A stretch of 64,000 bases of DNA. Source: Methylothermaceae bacterium (GTDB lineage: Bacteria; Pseudomonadota; Gammaproteobacteria; Methylococcales; Methylothermaceae). Below, piece after piece: positions 52,901-62,825 of this stretch. The position numbers were made by a program, and so were the translations under genes. Each line of letters starts with the position of its first letter. The stretch's first letter is position 1. Where the stretch lies: NCBI GenBank assembly GCA_026981855.1, contig JALSIB010000043.1, positions 1-64,000 on the forward strand, read 5' to 3'. The notes beneath the pieces were generated by a model, which saw nothing but the letters and a program-made list of their open reading frames with translations, had not been told where the DNA came from and searched no databases.

Positions 52901-53635
52901 CCCGGAATCGCTTTCGACAAGGTCGCTTCAAACTCATCCAGATAGGAAGCCAGATCCCAGTGCCAAATTCGGTCTCCGGCTTCCAAGGCGATGCCGCGGA
53001 TCAATTCAGGCTTGCATTCATAAGAAACGGCCATGGAGGGGTTGATTTTCTTCAACGCCTGCTCGATTTTTTTCTTGTCGGCAGAGCACAAGGGAAAAGC
53101 GGTACTGATCAGGCAGTTTGTGCGATTACGTAGCAGATCAAGTCGATCAGCGGCGAGGACGTTCAATTTCTCGACAAAACCATCGATTATGCATTGTTCA
53201 AGGCTACTGGCCGCAAGGTCAGCAAACGCCTTACGCCCCAATTCCACAAGCTGCTCTGCCAGAAGAATCTTGAGTTCCCGCAGCAAAGCGGCCTGTTCTC
53301 GCGCCAAATCCTGCTGCCACTCCACACGCTTTCGTTCCACTTCGATTCTGATCTTCCCGAGCTTCACGTTCGCTTTCGGCTTCCTGTTTTGCCTGTTGCA
53401 GCAGTCTTTGACGCTCCTTTTCCAGGGATTCCAGCTTGCCACGATAGGTGACGATCAGTCTCTCACCCTCGCGTTTGAGCACTCTGGCCTGTTCCAGCTG
53501 ATTCTCGATATACCGCTGTCTGGCCTCCATGGTAGAGACGATGGGACGGTAAAGAAAATGCCTGAGGAGAGCGATCAAAACCAGAAAGTTGACGATCTGG
53601 GCAGCGACCGTAAGCCAGTCCACCTGCACCCTCAC
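52897..53635 (-). pseudogene. atpF: N-ATPase b subunit, frameshifted
   Basis: The N-terminal half (membrane helix WLTVAAQIVNFLVLIALLRHF and coiled coil to about AKQEAESEREA) is in one frame. The C-terminal half (IRIEVERKRVEWQQDLARE to the end) is in the +1 frame. The two meet at roughly 53351-53370, so one base must be skipped to join them. Start is a GTG overlapping the atpE stop; the end overlaps the atpA start (ATGA). Confidence 0.8.
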
Positions 53636-53910
53636 CCCCCTGCCTGGATGAAATGATCCCAATAAGGATTGGCGAACAGGACGATCATACTGATGACAAA
53701 GCAATAAATGGCCGTGGATTCGACCATGGCCAAACCGACGAACAGGGTTCGGGTGATCGTATTGGTCTCGTCGGGTTGCTGGGCAATGGCCGCCAGGGCT
53801 TGCGCCACCGCCCTTCCCTCTCCCAGGGCGGGACCGATAGCGCCCAAACCCATTGTCAAGCCAGCGGTAAAGATGGAAACGGCGGCGATGAGTGTGTCGG
53901 CAGTCATCAT
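53632..53910 (-). CDS. atpE: N-ATPase c subunit
   Basis: 92-residue two-helix proteolipid of the c-ring. Helix 1 has GLGAIGPALGEG and helix 2 the ion-carrying Glu in AMVESTAIYCFV; the Glu in GEG and the Glu-Ser pair match the Na+-binding pattern proposed for N-ATPases. The open frame is intact and coupled to atpB (ATGA) and atpF (GTGA). With beta and gamma missing it cannot form a working ATPase from this operon alone. Confidence 0.88.
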   Translation of the reverse strand: MMTADTLIAAVSIFTAGLTMGLGAIGPALGEGRAVAQALAAIAQQPDETNTITRTLFVGLAMVESTAIYCFVISMIVLFANPYWDHFIQAGG

Positions 53911-54608
53911 GATTCCTCCCTTTGCTGTTGCTCCAGTTTCTCCCTTTGCGCCGCGCTGGCCGAAGCGATATAGACCAGCGCCAATATGGCGAAGATATAG
54001 GCCTGGATAAATCCGGTCAACAGCCCCAAAAGCTGCATCACGATGGGAAAAAAGAAAGGCACCAGGGTGATCAGAACCGCCCCGATGACGGCACCGCTCA
54101 TGATGTTGCCATAGAGACGCACGGCCAGCGCCAGGGTACGCGAGAATTCCCCGATGATATTGAAGGGCAACATCAAGGGTGTCGGTTCCAGATACTGGCG
54201 GAGATAATTCATCAGTCCCACCTCGCTGATGCCGTACAGGGGTACGGCGACGAAAACGCACAGCGCCAGGGCGGTGGTGGTCGACAAAGAAGCCATGGGG
54301 GGGTGAAACCCCGGGACGACGGCAAGCAGATTGGACAATGCAATGAACAGGAACAACGTTCCGACAAACCATAAGTGCCTGTCCGGATCCTGGTGGATCA
54401 CATCCCTGATCTGTCCCCGGATCACACTGACCAGAGCTTCCAGGAAATTTTGCCAGCGCCCTGGACGGACGGTGACGGCCAACCGCCTGGTCGCCAACCA
54501 AGATCCCAACACCAACAGCGCCATGACGACCCAGGTCGATATCAAAGTCGCTGTCAATCTGAATCCATCCACCGACCCATAGACGATTTGGTCAGGATTG
54601 AATTGCAC
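53907..54608 (-). CDS. atpB: N-ATPase a subunit
   Basis: 233-residue membrane subunit forming the ion half-channels. The essential arginine is in SRTLALAVRLYGNIMSG, and the C-terminal helix GFIQAYIFAILALVYIA is conserved. The frame is intact. It overlaps atpR by 17 nt. Confidence 0.88.
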   Translation of the reverse strand: MQFNPDQIVYGSVDGFRLTATLISTWVVMALLVLGSWLATRRLAVTVRPGRWQNFLEALVSVIRGQIRDVIHQDPDRHLWFVGTLFLFIALSNLLAVVPGFHPPMASLSTTTALALCVFVAVPLYGISEVGLMNYLRQYLEPTPLMLPFNIIGEFSRTLALAVRLYGNIMSGAVIGAVLITLVPFFFPIVMQLLGLLTGFIQAYIFAILALVYIASASAAQREKLEQQQREES

Positions 54609-54879
54609 CGCCGTTCCCCAGGGTTCTCACTATGGCCACACGCGCCACAACAAAACCAAACAATGCGAACGCCACCTTACGCCAGTCCCCAGCCGTCAGC
54701 AAAGCAAAACCGCCCACTGTCACCATGACCCGCAAGATGAAACTCGACAACATCCACAAGGCCGGGCGTCTGACAGCAGGGAGAAGACGAACGGTCCACC
54801 AAAGACCACCGTAAAACAACAGGCCGAGCAGGATCCCCCCAACGAAGGTGACACTCCACAGGACGACCTCAGACATCAT
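54592..54879 (-). CDS. atpR: N-ATPase subunit AtpR
   Basis: 95-residue membrane protein with three helices (VTFVGGILLGLLFYGGLWW, LWMLSSFILRVMVTVGGFALL, VAFALFGFVVARVAIV), found only in N-ATPase operons, normally after atpQ. The middle helix carries the conserved Arg in FILRV. Its start (tandem ATGs at 54879 and 54876) overlaps the end of a fused atpD remnant; atpQ is missing. Confidence 0.82.
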   Translation of the reverse strand: MMSEVVLWSVTFVGGILLGLLFYGGLWWTVRLLPAVRRPALWMLSSFILRVMVTVGGFALLTAGDWRKVAFALFGFVVARVAIVRTLGNGGAIQS

Positions 54880-55018
54880 GCCGGCTTTCACGCTTGATCC
54901 ATTGCCGGACATTATTACATCCCACAGGCGGCACGCCGGCAGCAAAGTGGACATCCACCACGCTTCCCCTGACGGAGACCACTCGCCCCTCATTCAAAGA
55001 GGCACGATTGTTTTCCAT
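54869..55018 (-). pseudogene. atpD: N-terminal stub of the N-ATPase beta subunit gene
   Basis: A 49-codon frame whose first 35 or so residues (GRVVSVRGSVVDVHFAAGVPP) match the start of the N-ATPase beta subunit. It then loses similarity (after about VGC) and runs into the atpR start. This is what an internal deletion from early atpD through atpC and atpQ to the front of atpR would leave. GGTGG precedes the ATG, and a TTGACA hexamer lies about 20 nt upstream. Confidence 0.78.
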
Positions 55019-55128
55019 CGCCACCACCGCGATACAATGTCAACCGTAACAAGAATGAAAACGGCCCCTGATCATAGCCGACACAGGATTACCGGCCGTC
55101 CATGGATAACTTCTTTGGAGGAACCCTC

Positions 55129-55677
55129 ATGCAAAACGATCGCCTGACTTTGGCGGGCATTCTATGCATCGTCCGCGCCACCCTCTCCCTGCTGCTCGCT
55201 TCCCTGGTGTCGCGCCTGGCTACACAGGCCGGTTTCGGCCCCAAATTGATCACGGCCCTGTTGACCCTGATCGCATTCCTGCTTTTCGCTTTCATCTTTT
55301 CCACCTTCAAGCGGCTGCTGAATGAGCGCTATCAGTTCCACAATACGGATCTTGCAATCGTGGGACTCATCGGTCTCAGCGGCCTTGCGGCCCTGATCAC
55401 CGTCGGTTCCCTGTTTCTTTCCACCGGTACGGCGACCGACACCATGTTGCTGAAACTTGTCTATGTCGCTTTCGGCCTGCTTCTGGCCGGTTTCGCCATG
55501 CAATTGATGCGCCTCGGTGACAATCTGTTTGGCTTTCTGAAGCCCTATGCCATTTTGACCGGGATGGCCGGCGTGGGAATCGCGTCCATCAAACTGGCAG
55601 GCGTCGGCGTGATCTTGGGCGCCATTGCCGACGTCATCCTGGCTGTGATCTTCGTCAAATCGAGCGGGAAGCGCTAA
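55129..55677 (+). CDS. Conserved integral membrane protein of unknown function
   Basis: 182 residues with about five hydrophobic helices (ILCIVRATLSLLLASLV, LITALLTLIAFLLFAFIF, LAIVGLIGLSGLAALITVGSLFL, LVYVAFGLLLAGFAMQL, VGVILGAIADVILAVIFV). The ATG at 55129 has GGAGG 7 nt upstream and is preferred over an earlier ATG at 55102. No motif I recognise. The 3' end overlaps the convergent GDT1-family gene by 23 nt. Confidence 0.72.
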   Translation: MQNDRLTLAGILCIVRATLSLLLASLVSRLATQAGFGPKLITALLTLIAFLLFAFIFSTFKRLLNERYQFHNTDLAIVGLIGLSGLAALITVGSLFLSTGTATDTMLLKLVYVAFGLLLAGFAMQLMRLGDNLFGFLKPYAILTGMAGVGIASIKLAGVGVILGAIADVILAVIFVKSSGKR

Positions 55678-56347
55678 TCTGACCCAAGCGGTCTTCTATC
55701 CAGGTAAAAATATCCGGCCAGGGAAGGCTATGGACCAGCGCCAAAACGGCCAACCCCAGAAAGATCACACCACTTATCCAATGAATCAAATGAATGGGAA
55801 TGCGTTGCAAAACGGTTCGTCCCGCCACAATTCCCAACGCCGAGGTCGTGACCAGAGCCAGGGTGGCCCCCGTCCATACCGGAAACGGGGCCAAGGTGGT
55901 TCCCAGCCCCGCCACGGCAATCTGGGTCTTGTCACCCAATTCGGCCATGAAGATCAGGGCCAGGGTGGTAAAAAAGATTCCATGCCCGCCCTTTTGCACC
56001 GCCGGGGTTCCCTCATCGCATTCTTCCTCATGCAGCAGGGCATGGACGCCGAAAATTGCAAACAACAGGGCAACCGCCATACCTGCCAACCAACGTGGCA
56101 GCCAAGCGGCCACTGCGGCGCCGAACAGGACCGCCAGAGCGTTGAGACAGGCAAAAGCGATCACCGCGCCCCAAAAAACCGGCCAGGGTCGGTGCCGGCC
56201 CGCCAGCGTCATACAGACAAGCTGGCTTTTGTCGCCCATTTCCGCAGCCACGATGACCAGATAGGTAGAGGACAATGCCAGCCATTGGCTCCGGTCCCAC
56301 AGCCAGACATCCCCCCACAGGGACAGTTGGGTCCATAGCGATTCCAC
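55655..56347 (-). CDS. GDT1/TMEM165 (UPF0016) family cation transporter
   Basis: 230-residue six-helix membrane protein in two homologous halves, each with the family motif E-x-G-D-K-(S/T): AEMGDKSQ (about 35-42) and AELGDKTQ (about 134-141). Members export Mn2+ or Ca2+ (MneA in Vibrio). It is adjacent to a ZIP-type importer 35 nt upstream on the same strand, so the pair may manage divalent metals. Confidence 0.9.
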   Translation of the reverse strand: MESLWTQLSLWGDVWLWDRSQWLALSSTYLVIVAAEMGDKSQLVCMTLAGRHRPWPVFWGAVIAFACLNALAVLFGAAVAAWLPRWLAGMAVALLFAIFGVHALLHEEECDEGTPAVQKGGHGIFFTTLALIFMAELGDKTQIAVAGLGTTLAPFPVWTGATLALVTTSALGIVAGRTVLQRIPIHLIHWISGVIFLGLAVLALVHSLPWPDIFTWIEDRLGQISASRSI

Positions 56348-56382
56348 GCTTTATCCCCGACACCTCGAAGTGGCTGGAGGAC

Positions 56383-57327
56383 TCACCCCAGGCTGGTTTC
56401 GAGAATGGTCATGATGGCAAAACCCATCAACACCCCGTAGACAGCCAGCTTCGAACGTTCCTTCGATTGGATTTCGGGAATGATTTCATAGGCGATCACG
56501 TAAAGCATGGCACCGGCGGCAAATCCCATCCCCAAGGGCAACAAGGTCTCGAAAACCGTCACCATGGTGACGCCCAGCAGCCCCCCCACAGGCTCCACCA
56601 GACCGGAAATCATGGCGATGGCGACCGCTTTCCAGGGCTTGTATCCGATCCCCACCAAAGGCAGGGCCACCGCCATCCCCTCGGGAATATTCTGCGCCCC
56701 GATGGCGATCGCCAGCAAGGTACCATTGGCCCAGTCCCCCCCACCGAAACTGACCCCCACCGAAAGCCCCTCGGGAAAGTTGTGCAGGGTGATGGCCGCC
56801 ACGAACAGCCATACCTTGCGTAGAGAGGCCGTTTCGTCCGGTGTTCCTTTGAACATGTCGTGGGGAATTTTTCTCTCGGCCCAGTCCAGACACCAAGCCC
56901 CCAGCAGAATCCCCATCACCACCACATAGACACCCCATCCCGGCCACAGGGCATTTCCATATTCGACACCCGGTTCCACCAAGCTGTAAGCCGTGGCGGC
57001 CAGCATGATTCCAGCCGCCATCCCCATCATGAAATTGACGCTGCGAAAAGAAATTCGTTTGAACAGGACCGCCGGCAACGCGCCCAGCACCGTGGCCAGA
57101 CCTGCCAGTACGCTGGCAAGGAACCCCACCACCACCGTGGCGCCAAAAATCAGATACAGCCCTCCAAAAACCACGACCTGGCTGAGCAGAAACAAGACGA
57201 CACCCGCCACGATCTGCCAGGCCACAGGCCAGTCACGAAATTGCCGGTAGCGGGGATGGTTTTGCAGCCAGGCAAGCCAGGCACAGGCTTTTTGTTGAAA
57301 CTGCGTCCGAATCTCTAACCAGTCCAT
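56383..57327 (-). CDS. ZIP family divalent metal transporter
   Basis: 314 residues from the ATG at 57327, which has a strong GGAGGGGG site. Eight or so helices; the binuclear metal site is given by HNFPEG in one helix and QNIPEG in the next (H/N, P, E ligands). An N-terminal soluble segment of about 35 residues precedes the first helix. Substrate could be Zn2+, Mn2+ or Fe2+. A palindrome overlies its presumed promoter. Confidence 0.9.
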   Translation of the reverse strand: MDWLEIRTQFQQKACAWLAWLQNHPRYRQFRDWPVAWQIVAGVVLFLLSQVVVFGGLYLIFGATVVVGFLASVLAGLATVLGALPAVLFKRISFRSVNFMMGMAAGIMLAATAYSLVEPGVEYGNALWPGWGVYVVVMGILLGAWCLDWAERKIPHDMFKGTPDETASLRKVWLFVAAITLHNFPEGLSVGVSFGGGDWANGTLLAIAIGAQNIPEGMAVALPLVGIGYKPWKAVAIAMISGLVEPVGGLLGVTMVTVFETLLPLGMGFAAGAMLYVIAYEIIPEIQSKERSKLAVYGVLMGFAIMTILETSLG

Positions 57328-57345
57328 ACTCCCCCTCCTCACGAT

Positions 57346-57359
57346 ATATTGATCAATAT
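57346..57359 (-). promoter_or_regulatory. Palindromic operator candidate upstream of the ZIP gene
   Basis: Perfect 14-bp palindrome ATATTGATCAATAT, 18 nt before the ATG and just upstream of the ribosome binding site. On the minus strand CTGACA about 17 nt upstream could be the -35, which puts the palindrome over the -10. The layout suggests repression, perhaps by a metal-sensing regulator. The half-sites lack the 4-nt spacer of an FNR box. Confidence 0.4.
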
Positions 57360-57452
57360 GTTCTCTCTGTCAGCCGAACGTCCGATGGAATTCGGGCTTT
57401 CCGCATTCTGACAATACCATCGACTCGAACCCGGCAATGGACGACACAGGAT

Positions 57453-60400
57453 TCAATGATAGCGAATCTGGACCCGCTCCTTTCCCAATTGTCCCCCCAG
57501 ACTCGCCAACAATTCGTCCTCCGGCCGGATTCCCCATTGTTTTCCCAATTGCAGACAGGCCTTGGCCCCGGCACCACGGTAGTCGATATAAACGGGACAG
57601 GAACCCCCACGATGCGCCTGAAGAATACCGGCCAGCACCGACAGTTCAATGCGGGACGCCTTGTCCGCCGGCCACCGAATCCACAACCCCTTGGCGAAAT
57701 GTTCGCGCGCCTGGACGAAGGTCCAGATATTTTCCGCCACCAGCCGCAGGTTGCCGGTAAAATCATCTGTGGCCAGTTCCCCCTTGATCACCAGGATTTC
57801 CTCCTTCTGCAGAAATTCGCCGAACTGCTCGAGTACTTCCGCGAAAATGGCGATTTCAAGACGCCCTCCTCCATCCTCCAGGGTGACGAACGCCATTTTC
57901 TTCCCTTTTTTGTTCTGACGGGTACGGATCTCCACGACCAATCCTGCAACGACCGCCTGGGTGGAGGCGCTGTTTTTTTGCTGCAGCCCGTTCGCCAGGC
58001 TGGCCAATGAACCTGTCACCATGTGCGCCAGCTCCTGGCTGTAGGCATCCACCGGATGACCACTGAGATAAAGCCCCAATACCGCCTTCTCCTCGGCCAG
58101 CAATCGTCTTTCGGGCCAGGGCTCCACCTTGCGGGTAGGTGGAACCGAAAGTCCTGCGGCCGGATCCTGGCCGTCCAGACCGAACAAATCGTTCTGTCCC
58201 TGAGCCAGGCTCCGGTGGTATTGTTCCGCCACCTTGAGAGCGGCCGGCAGATCCGATATCAACTGGGCCCTGTGGGCACCCAGACCGTCCATGGCCCCGG
58301 CCTTGATCAGGGCCTCCAAAACCCGGCGGTTGGCCTTGCGCAAGTCGATCCGGCGGCAAAAATCGTAAAGATCGGCGAAAGCGCCTTCCTGCCTTCTCGC
58401 CAGCAGAATATCCTCGATCGCCGCCTGCCCAACCCCTTTGATGGCGCCAAGCCCATACAGAATGGTATGCTCGTCCATCATCGTGAAGTGGTGTTCCGAC
58501 CGGTTCACGTCGGGGGGATGCAATGCAAGTTCGAGCGCCCGGCATTCTTCAATGAACCCCACCAGTTTATCGGTATTGTCCATGTCCGAAGACAGTACGG
58601 CGGCCATGAACGCCGCCCGATGGTGCGCCTTGAGCCAGGCGGTCTGGTAAGAAACCCAGGCATAAGCGGCGGAATGGGATTTGTTGAATCCGTAACCTGC
58701 GAACTTCTCCATCAGGTCGAAGATATAATCGGCCGTTTCCTGTTCGATTCCCTTGGCGACCGCTCCCTGAACGAAAATGGCACGCTGCTTGGCCATTTCT
58801 TCAGGTTTTTTCTTCCCCATGGCCCGGCGCAACAAATCGGCCCCCCCCAGGGTATAGCCGGCCAGATCCCTGGCGATCTGCATCACCTGCTCCTGATACA
58901 GGATCACACCATTGGTGGGTTTTAGAATCGGTTCCAGCAGGGGGTGCGCATAATTGGCTTTCGCCCGCCCGTGCTTGACGTTGATGTAATCGTCCACCAT
59001 GCCCGATTGCAACGGGCCGGGCCGAAATAGCGCGACCAGAGCAATGATGTCCTCGAAGCAGTCCGGCTGGAGACGGCGGATCAGATCCTTCATGCCGCGT
59101 GATTCGAGCTGAAAGACCGCCGTGGTCTGGCAACTTTTCAACAAGCGGTAGGTTTCCGGATCGTCGCGGGGGATCCTGTCGATATCCAGGGGAACCTGCC
59201 CCTCGTCCGCACGCCGGTTGATGGTTTCCACCGCCCAATCGATGATAGTGAGGGTTCGAAGACCGAGAAAGTCGAATTTCACCAACCCGGCCGCTTCCAC
59301 GTCATCCTTGTCGAACTGGGTCACGCCGCCCTCCTCCCCTTCTTCGCAGTAAAGCGGGGTGAAGTCCACCAGCGCGGAAGGGGCGATGACGACCCCGCCG
59401 GCATGCTTTCCGGCATTCCTGGCGATGCCCTCCAGGGACTTGGCAAGGTCGATGATGGCGCGGACTTCTTCATCCTGATCGTAAGCGCGCTTGAGATCCT
59501 CACTCTGGGACAGCGCCTTTTCCAGGGTCATCCCCAACTCGAACGGAATCAGCTTGGCCAACCGGTCCACGAAGCCATAAGAATGCCCCAGCACCCGGCC
59601 CACATCCCTGACCACGGCCTTGGCCGCCATGGTGCCAAAAGTGATGATCTGGGAAACCTTGTCACGGCCATATTTTTCCGCCACGTATTCGATCACCCGG
59701 TCGCGCTTTTCCATGCAGAAATCCACATCGAAATCGGGCATCGACACCCGTTCCGGATTGAGGAAGCGCTCGAACAGCAAATCGAATTCCAGCGGGTCGA
59801 GATCCGTGATCCGCAGGGCGTAGGCCACCAGGGAGCCGGCACCAGAGCCACGCCCGGGTCCCACGGGCACGCGGTTTTCCCGCGCCCAGCGGATGAAGTC
59901 GGCGACGATCAGGAAATAACCAGGAAATCCCATTTCCAGGATGACATCCAACTCCTGCCGCAGGCGCTGCCGGTAGTCTTGCTCCCGCGCCTGTGGCAGC
60001 TGGCCGGAAGCGAATCGATCCTTCAACCCCCGCTCCGCCTCCCGGACGAAAAATTCATCCGTGGTCAAGCCATCGGGCACCGGGAAAACCGGCAGACACG
60101 ACTTTCCAAGTTCCAGCTCCAGGTTGCAGCGTTTCGCCACTTCAACCGTGTTGGAAAGGGTCTCCGGAAGGTCGGCAAAAAGGGCTTTCATCTCCTCCGG
60201 GCTTTTCAGATACTGATCCCTGGAGTAGTCGCGCGGCCGTTTGGGATCGTCCAGAGTCCAGCCTCCATGGATACAGACCCTGGCCTCATGGGCGTCGAAA
60301 TCCTGCGGGGACATGAACCTGACGTCGTTGGTGGCCACCACGGCCACATCTTCCTCCACCGCCAGCGCCAATGCCGCCGGCAGATATTCGTCTTCCCCCA

Positions 60401-60923
60401 GGCGTCCGGTTCGCTGGATTTCCAGATAGAACCGGTCGTCGAAACTTTCCTGCCACCGGCGAAGAGAGGTTCTGGCCGCTTGCTCCTGACCGGACAGAAG
60501 CAATCGTCCGATCTCACCCCTCTGCCCCCCCGACAAGGCCAACAACCCCGACGAATCCTGCCGGATCCATTCCGCCTCCACCATCGCGAGGCCATAACGC
60601 TGTCCCTCGAGATAGGCCCGGGTGAGCAGCTTGGTCAGATTGCGGTATCCTTCACGATTCTGCACCAACAGGGTCAGGCGGTCGGGATTGCGGGGCGCCT
60701 CGGGATTGAACACGCTCAGGTCCGCCCCGGCAATGGGTTTGATCCCGGCGGCCATGGCGGCCCGGTAGAACTTGATGAGGGCGAACAAATTGCTCTGGTC
60801 GGTCAGCGCGACCGCCGGCATCCCAAGTTCCCGGCACCTTGCGACAAGCGGCTTGATCCGCACCAGGCCATCGATCAAGGAGTATTCGCTGTGAAGACTG
60901 AGATGGACGAATTCAGCGGTCAT
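57453..60923 (-). CDS. dnaE: DNA polymerase III subunit alpha
   Basis: 1156-residue replicative polymerase, class DnaE1. The N-terminal PHP domain begins with [13 protein letters not shown], followed by the palm with [13 protein letters not shown] (catalytic aspartates), [14 protein letters not shown], fingers with [12 protein letters not shown], tandem HhH, and the OB domain ([31 protein letters not shown]). The start overlaps the rnhB stop (ATGA). Length equals the family's usual 1160. Confidence 0.97.
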   Translation of the reverse strand: MTAEFVHLSLHSEYSLIDGLVRIKPLVARCRELGMPAVALTDQSNLFALIKFYRAAMAAGIKPIAGADLSVFNPEAPRNPDRLTLLVQNREGYRNLTKLLTRAYLEGQRYGLAMVEAEWIRQDSSGLLALSGGQRGEIGRLLLSGQEQAARTSLRRWQESFDDRFYLEIQRTGRLGEDEYLPAALALAVEEDVAVVATNDVRFMSPQDFDAHEARVCIHGGWTLDDPKRPRDYSRDQYLKSPEEMKALFADLPETLSNTVEVAKRCNLELELGKSCLPVFPVPDGLTTDEFFVREAERGLKDRFASGQLPQAREQDYRQRLRQELDVILEMGFPGYFLIVADFIRWARENRVPVGPGRGSGAGSLVAYALRITDLDPLEFDLLFERFLNPERVSMPDFDVDFCMEKRDRVIEYVAEKYGRDKVSQIITFGTMAAKAVVRDVGRVLGHSYGFVDRLAKLIPFELGMTLEKALSQSEDLKRAYDQDEEVRAIIDLAKSLEGIARNAGKHAGGVVIAPSALVDFTPLYCEEGEEGGVTQFDKDDVEAAGLVKFDFLGLRTLTIIDWAVETINRRADEGQVPLDIDRIPRDDPETYRLLKSCQTTAVFQLESRGMKDLIRRLQPDCFEDIIALVALFRPGPLQSGMVDDYINVKHGRAKANYAHPLLEPILKPTNGVILYQEQVMQIARDLAGYTLGGADLLRRAMGKKKPEEMAKQRAIFVQGAVAKGIEQETADYIFDLMEKFAGYGFNKSHSAAYAWVSYQTAWLKAHHRAAFMAAVLSSDMDNTDKLVGFIEECRALELALHPPDVNRSEHHFTMMDEHTILYGLGAIKGVGQAAIEDILLARRQEGAFADLYDFCRRIDLRKANRRVLEALIKAGAMDGLGAHRAQLISDLPAALKVAEQYHRSLAQGQNDLFGLDGQDPAAGLSVPPTRKVEPWPERRLLAEEKAVLGLYLSGHPVDAYSQELAHMVTGSLASLANGLQQKNSASTQAVVAGLVVEIRTRQNKKGKKMAFVTLEDGGGRLEIAIFAEVLEQFGEFLQKEEILVIKGELATDDFTGNLRLVAENIWTFVQAREHFAKGLWIRWPADKASRIELSVLAGILQAHRGGSCPVYIDYRGAGAKACLQLGKQWGIRPEDELLASLGGQLGKERVQIRYH

Positions 60924-61495
60924 GGCCGGTTTGACGCAAGCACTTCGGCCACAGGCTTGTAGCTTCTCCGATGCCAGCGGGACGCGCCCTGGCGGGACAG
61001 CCCCTGACGATGAATCGGCGTGGGATAGCCTTTGTGGGCGGCGATCCCATATCCGGGAATGAAGGAATCCAGCAACCCCATCTCCCGGTCCCGGGCCACC
61101 TTGGCGACGATGGAGGCGGCGGAAATCTCGCCGATTCGGCCGTCCCCGCCCACACAGGCTTCCACCGGCCAGGGGAGCTCCGGTACATGGCGGCCATCGA
61201 CCCGCACCAATTCAAGCGTTTGGCCCAATCCCAGAACGGCACGTTGCATGGCCAGCAGAGAAGCCTGAAGAATGTTCAACCGGTCGATTTCCGAGGGCTC
61301 GGCCCTGCCGATGGACCAAGCCAGGGCCTTCCGGCGGATCTCATAATCCAGGTCTTCCCGCTGCCTGACCGTCAGCTTTTTGGAATCGGCCAACCCGGCG
61401 ATGGGACGCTTGGGATCGAGAACGACGGCGGCGGCGATCACCGCCCCCGCCAGGCAACCGCAGCCCGCCTCGTCAACACCGGCACAGGACTCCAT
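60920..61495 (-). CDS. rnhB: Ribonuclease HII
   Basis: 191-residue enzyme removing ribonucleotides from DNA. Active-site Asp/Glu in [13 protein letters not shown] (about 6-18), the GRxxxxxL-type segment around [10 protein letters not shown], and [13 protein letters not shown]. Starts directly after the fabZ stop (adjacent codons). In relatives lpxB normally precedes rnhB; here it does not. Confidence 0.95.
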   Translation of the reverse strand: MESCAGVDEAGCGCLAGAVIAAAVVLDPKRPIAGLADSKKLTVRQREDLDYEIRRKALAWSIGRAEPSEIDRLNILQASLLAMQRAVLGLGQTLELVRVDGRHVPELPWPVEACVGGDGRIGEISAASIVAKVARDREMGLLDSFIPGYGIAAHKGYPTPIHRQGLSRQGASRWHRRSYKPVAEVLASNRP

Positions 61496-61957
61496 TCACG
61501 CCTCGGCTTCTGCGGCCGCACACATGATTTCGGCACTGGCGACGAACTCGCCCTCCACCTCCGCCCTGCAGGAAAACGCCCATATGTTGCGCTTATGGCG
61601 CAAATACTCCACTTCCAGGCGAAGTTGATCACCGGGGCCGACGGGACGTTTGAAACGCGCCTTGTCCAGCCCGACCAGATAATAGATCAACCCTTTGGCG
61701 GCCAGATCGGGGGCGCTCTCCGAGGCCAACAGGCCCGTGGCCTGGGCCAATGCCTCCATGATCAACACCCCGGGCATGATGGGTTTTCCGGGAAAGTGGC
61801 CCTGGAAGAAAGGCTCATTGTAGGAAACGTTCTTGATGGCCACCAACCGTTTTCCCGGCTCGCATTCGATTACCTTATCCACCAGCAGAAAGGGATAACG
61901 GTGGGGCAGATAGTGCATGATCTTTTGAATATCCAAAACTTTGTTCCCCAATATCAT
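61496..61957 (-). CDS. fabZ: 3-hydroxyacyl-[ACP] dehydratase FabZ
   Basis: 153-residue hot-dog-fold dehydratase of fatty acid synthesis. [22 protein letters not shown], the catalytic His in [20 protein letters not shown] and its Glu are present. The ATG at 61957 is the first one close to the conserved start. The frame is open upstream into unrelated sequence. Normally flanked by lpxD and lpxA, both absent here. Confidence 0.94.
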   Translation of the reverse strand: MILGNKVLDIQKIMHYLPHRYPFLLVDKVIECEPGKRLVAIKNVSYNEPFFQGHFPGKPIMPGVLIMEALAQATGLLASESAPDLAAKGLIYYLVGLDKARFKRPVGPGDQLRLEVEYLRHKRNIWAFSCRAEVEGEFVASAEIMCAAAEAEA

Positions 61958-62134
61958 TGAGATGAATCGCCCGATAAAGAATCTCTCCTCTCTATCAAGG
62001 CAAAAAAGAAACGGCAAGCCCTGCACTGCAGGGTCGACGAACAATGTGGTTATTTTGCCGACAGCTTGAAATGTCAACAAGGCGCTCCCGTTGTATAAAT
62101 CCACGTCGTTCGGGCAGGTAACACCTTGATTCAG

Positions 62135-62222
62135 GAGGCGGGTGGTCCGATTCGAAAAACGCCGTAAATACCTCCTTGCAGGCTCCACGCCGGCGAGGCT
62201 TTCGAATCGGACCACCCGCCTC
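62135..62222. repeat. Element with 23-bp perfect terminal inverted repeats
   Basis: GAGGCGGGTGGTCCGATTCG plus AAA (62135-62157) and its exact complement (62200-62222) enclose 42 nt. A similar half-element lies at 22380-22416. It sits in the 331-nt gap between skp and fabZ. The rest of that gap (61958-62134, 62223-62288) shows only a small hairpin CCCTGCA/TGCAGGG (62019-62033) with a T-rich run after it on the minus strand. Confidence 0.8.
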
Positions 62223-62288
62223 ACCCCCGGTAGATGACGGAGCCATACACCACTGGGTCAAGCGCCTCGATCCAGGATAAAGGCCGGG

Positions 62289-62795
62289 TTATTTGAGGGA
62301 TTTCAATTTCTTCTGCACCTTCTCTGTCACATCCACCCTGTCACTGGCATAAACGACGCCATCGGTCAAAAGCAAATCGTAGTTCTCCTCTTTCGCCAGC
62401 GCCTTGATCGCTTCGAAAATCTTGCGTTGCAGCTTGCCGAGTTCTTCATTACGGCGGAGATTGAAATCCTCCCTGAACTCCTCCTGGGCACGCTTGATTT
62501 CCCGCTGTTTCGCCAGAATGTCCCGTTCCAGTTTGCGCCTTTCGGCATCGCTCATCACCGCCGCGTCCCGGGCCAGTTTGTCCTCGAGTTTCTTCAATTC
62601 CTTTTGTTGGGACACCAGCCGTTTGTCCCGCGGAGCGAACTCTTTTTCAAGACGCTTTTTGGCCTCCGCCGCCTGAGGCGCCTGTTGCAACACCTGGGCC
62701 ACGTTGACGAAACCTATTTTGATTTCCGCCGCCCGGACCGCCGACCCGAAGATCATCAAGCCGGCAACCGCATACAGGAAAAAACGCGTTTTCAT
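62289..62795 (-). CDS. skp: Periplasmic chaperone Skp (OmpH family)
   Basis: 168 residues: signal peptide (about 1-22, ending AVRAAEI), then the IGFVNVAQVLQQAP strand and a long Lys/Glu-rich coiled coil (about 40-130) forming the tentacles, and a C-terminal strand YDLLLTDGVVYAS. Holds unfolded outer-membrane proteins for BamA, encoded just upstream. Confidence 0.93.
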   Translation of the reverse strand: MKTRFFLYAVAGLMIFGSAVRAAEIKIGFVNVAQVLQQAPQAAEAKKRLEKEFAPRDKRLVSQQKELKKLEDKLARDAAVMSDAERRKLERDILAKQREIKRAQEEFREDFNLRRNEELGKLQRKIFEAIKALAKEENYDLLLTDGVVYASDRVDVTEKVQKKLKSLK

Positions 62796-62825
62796 TCAAT
62801 CACTCCTCAAAGTTGTGTACTAAAT

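Noticed and set aside
57346-57359. TTGATCAA core upstream of the ZIP gene as an FNR site
   Set aside because: Half-sites abut without the required four-base spacer, so FNR binding is unlikely.
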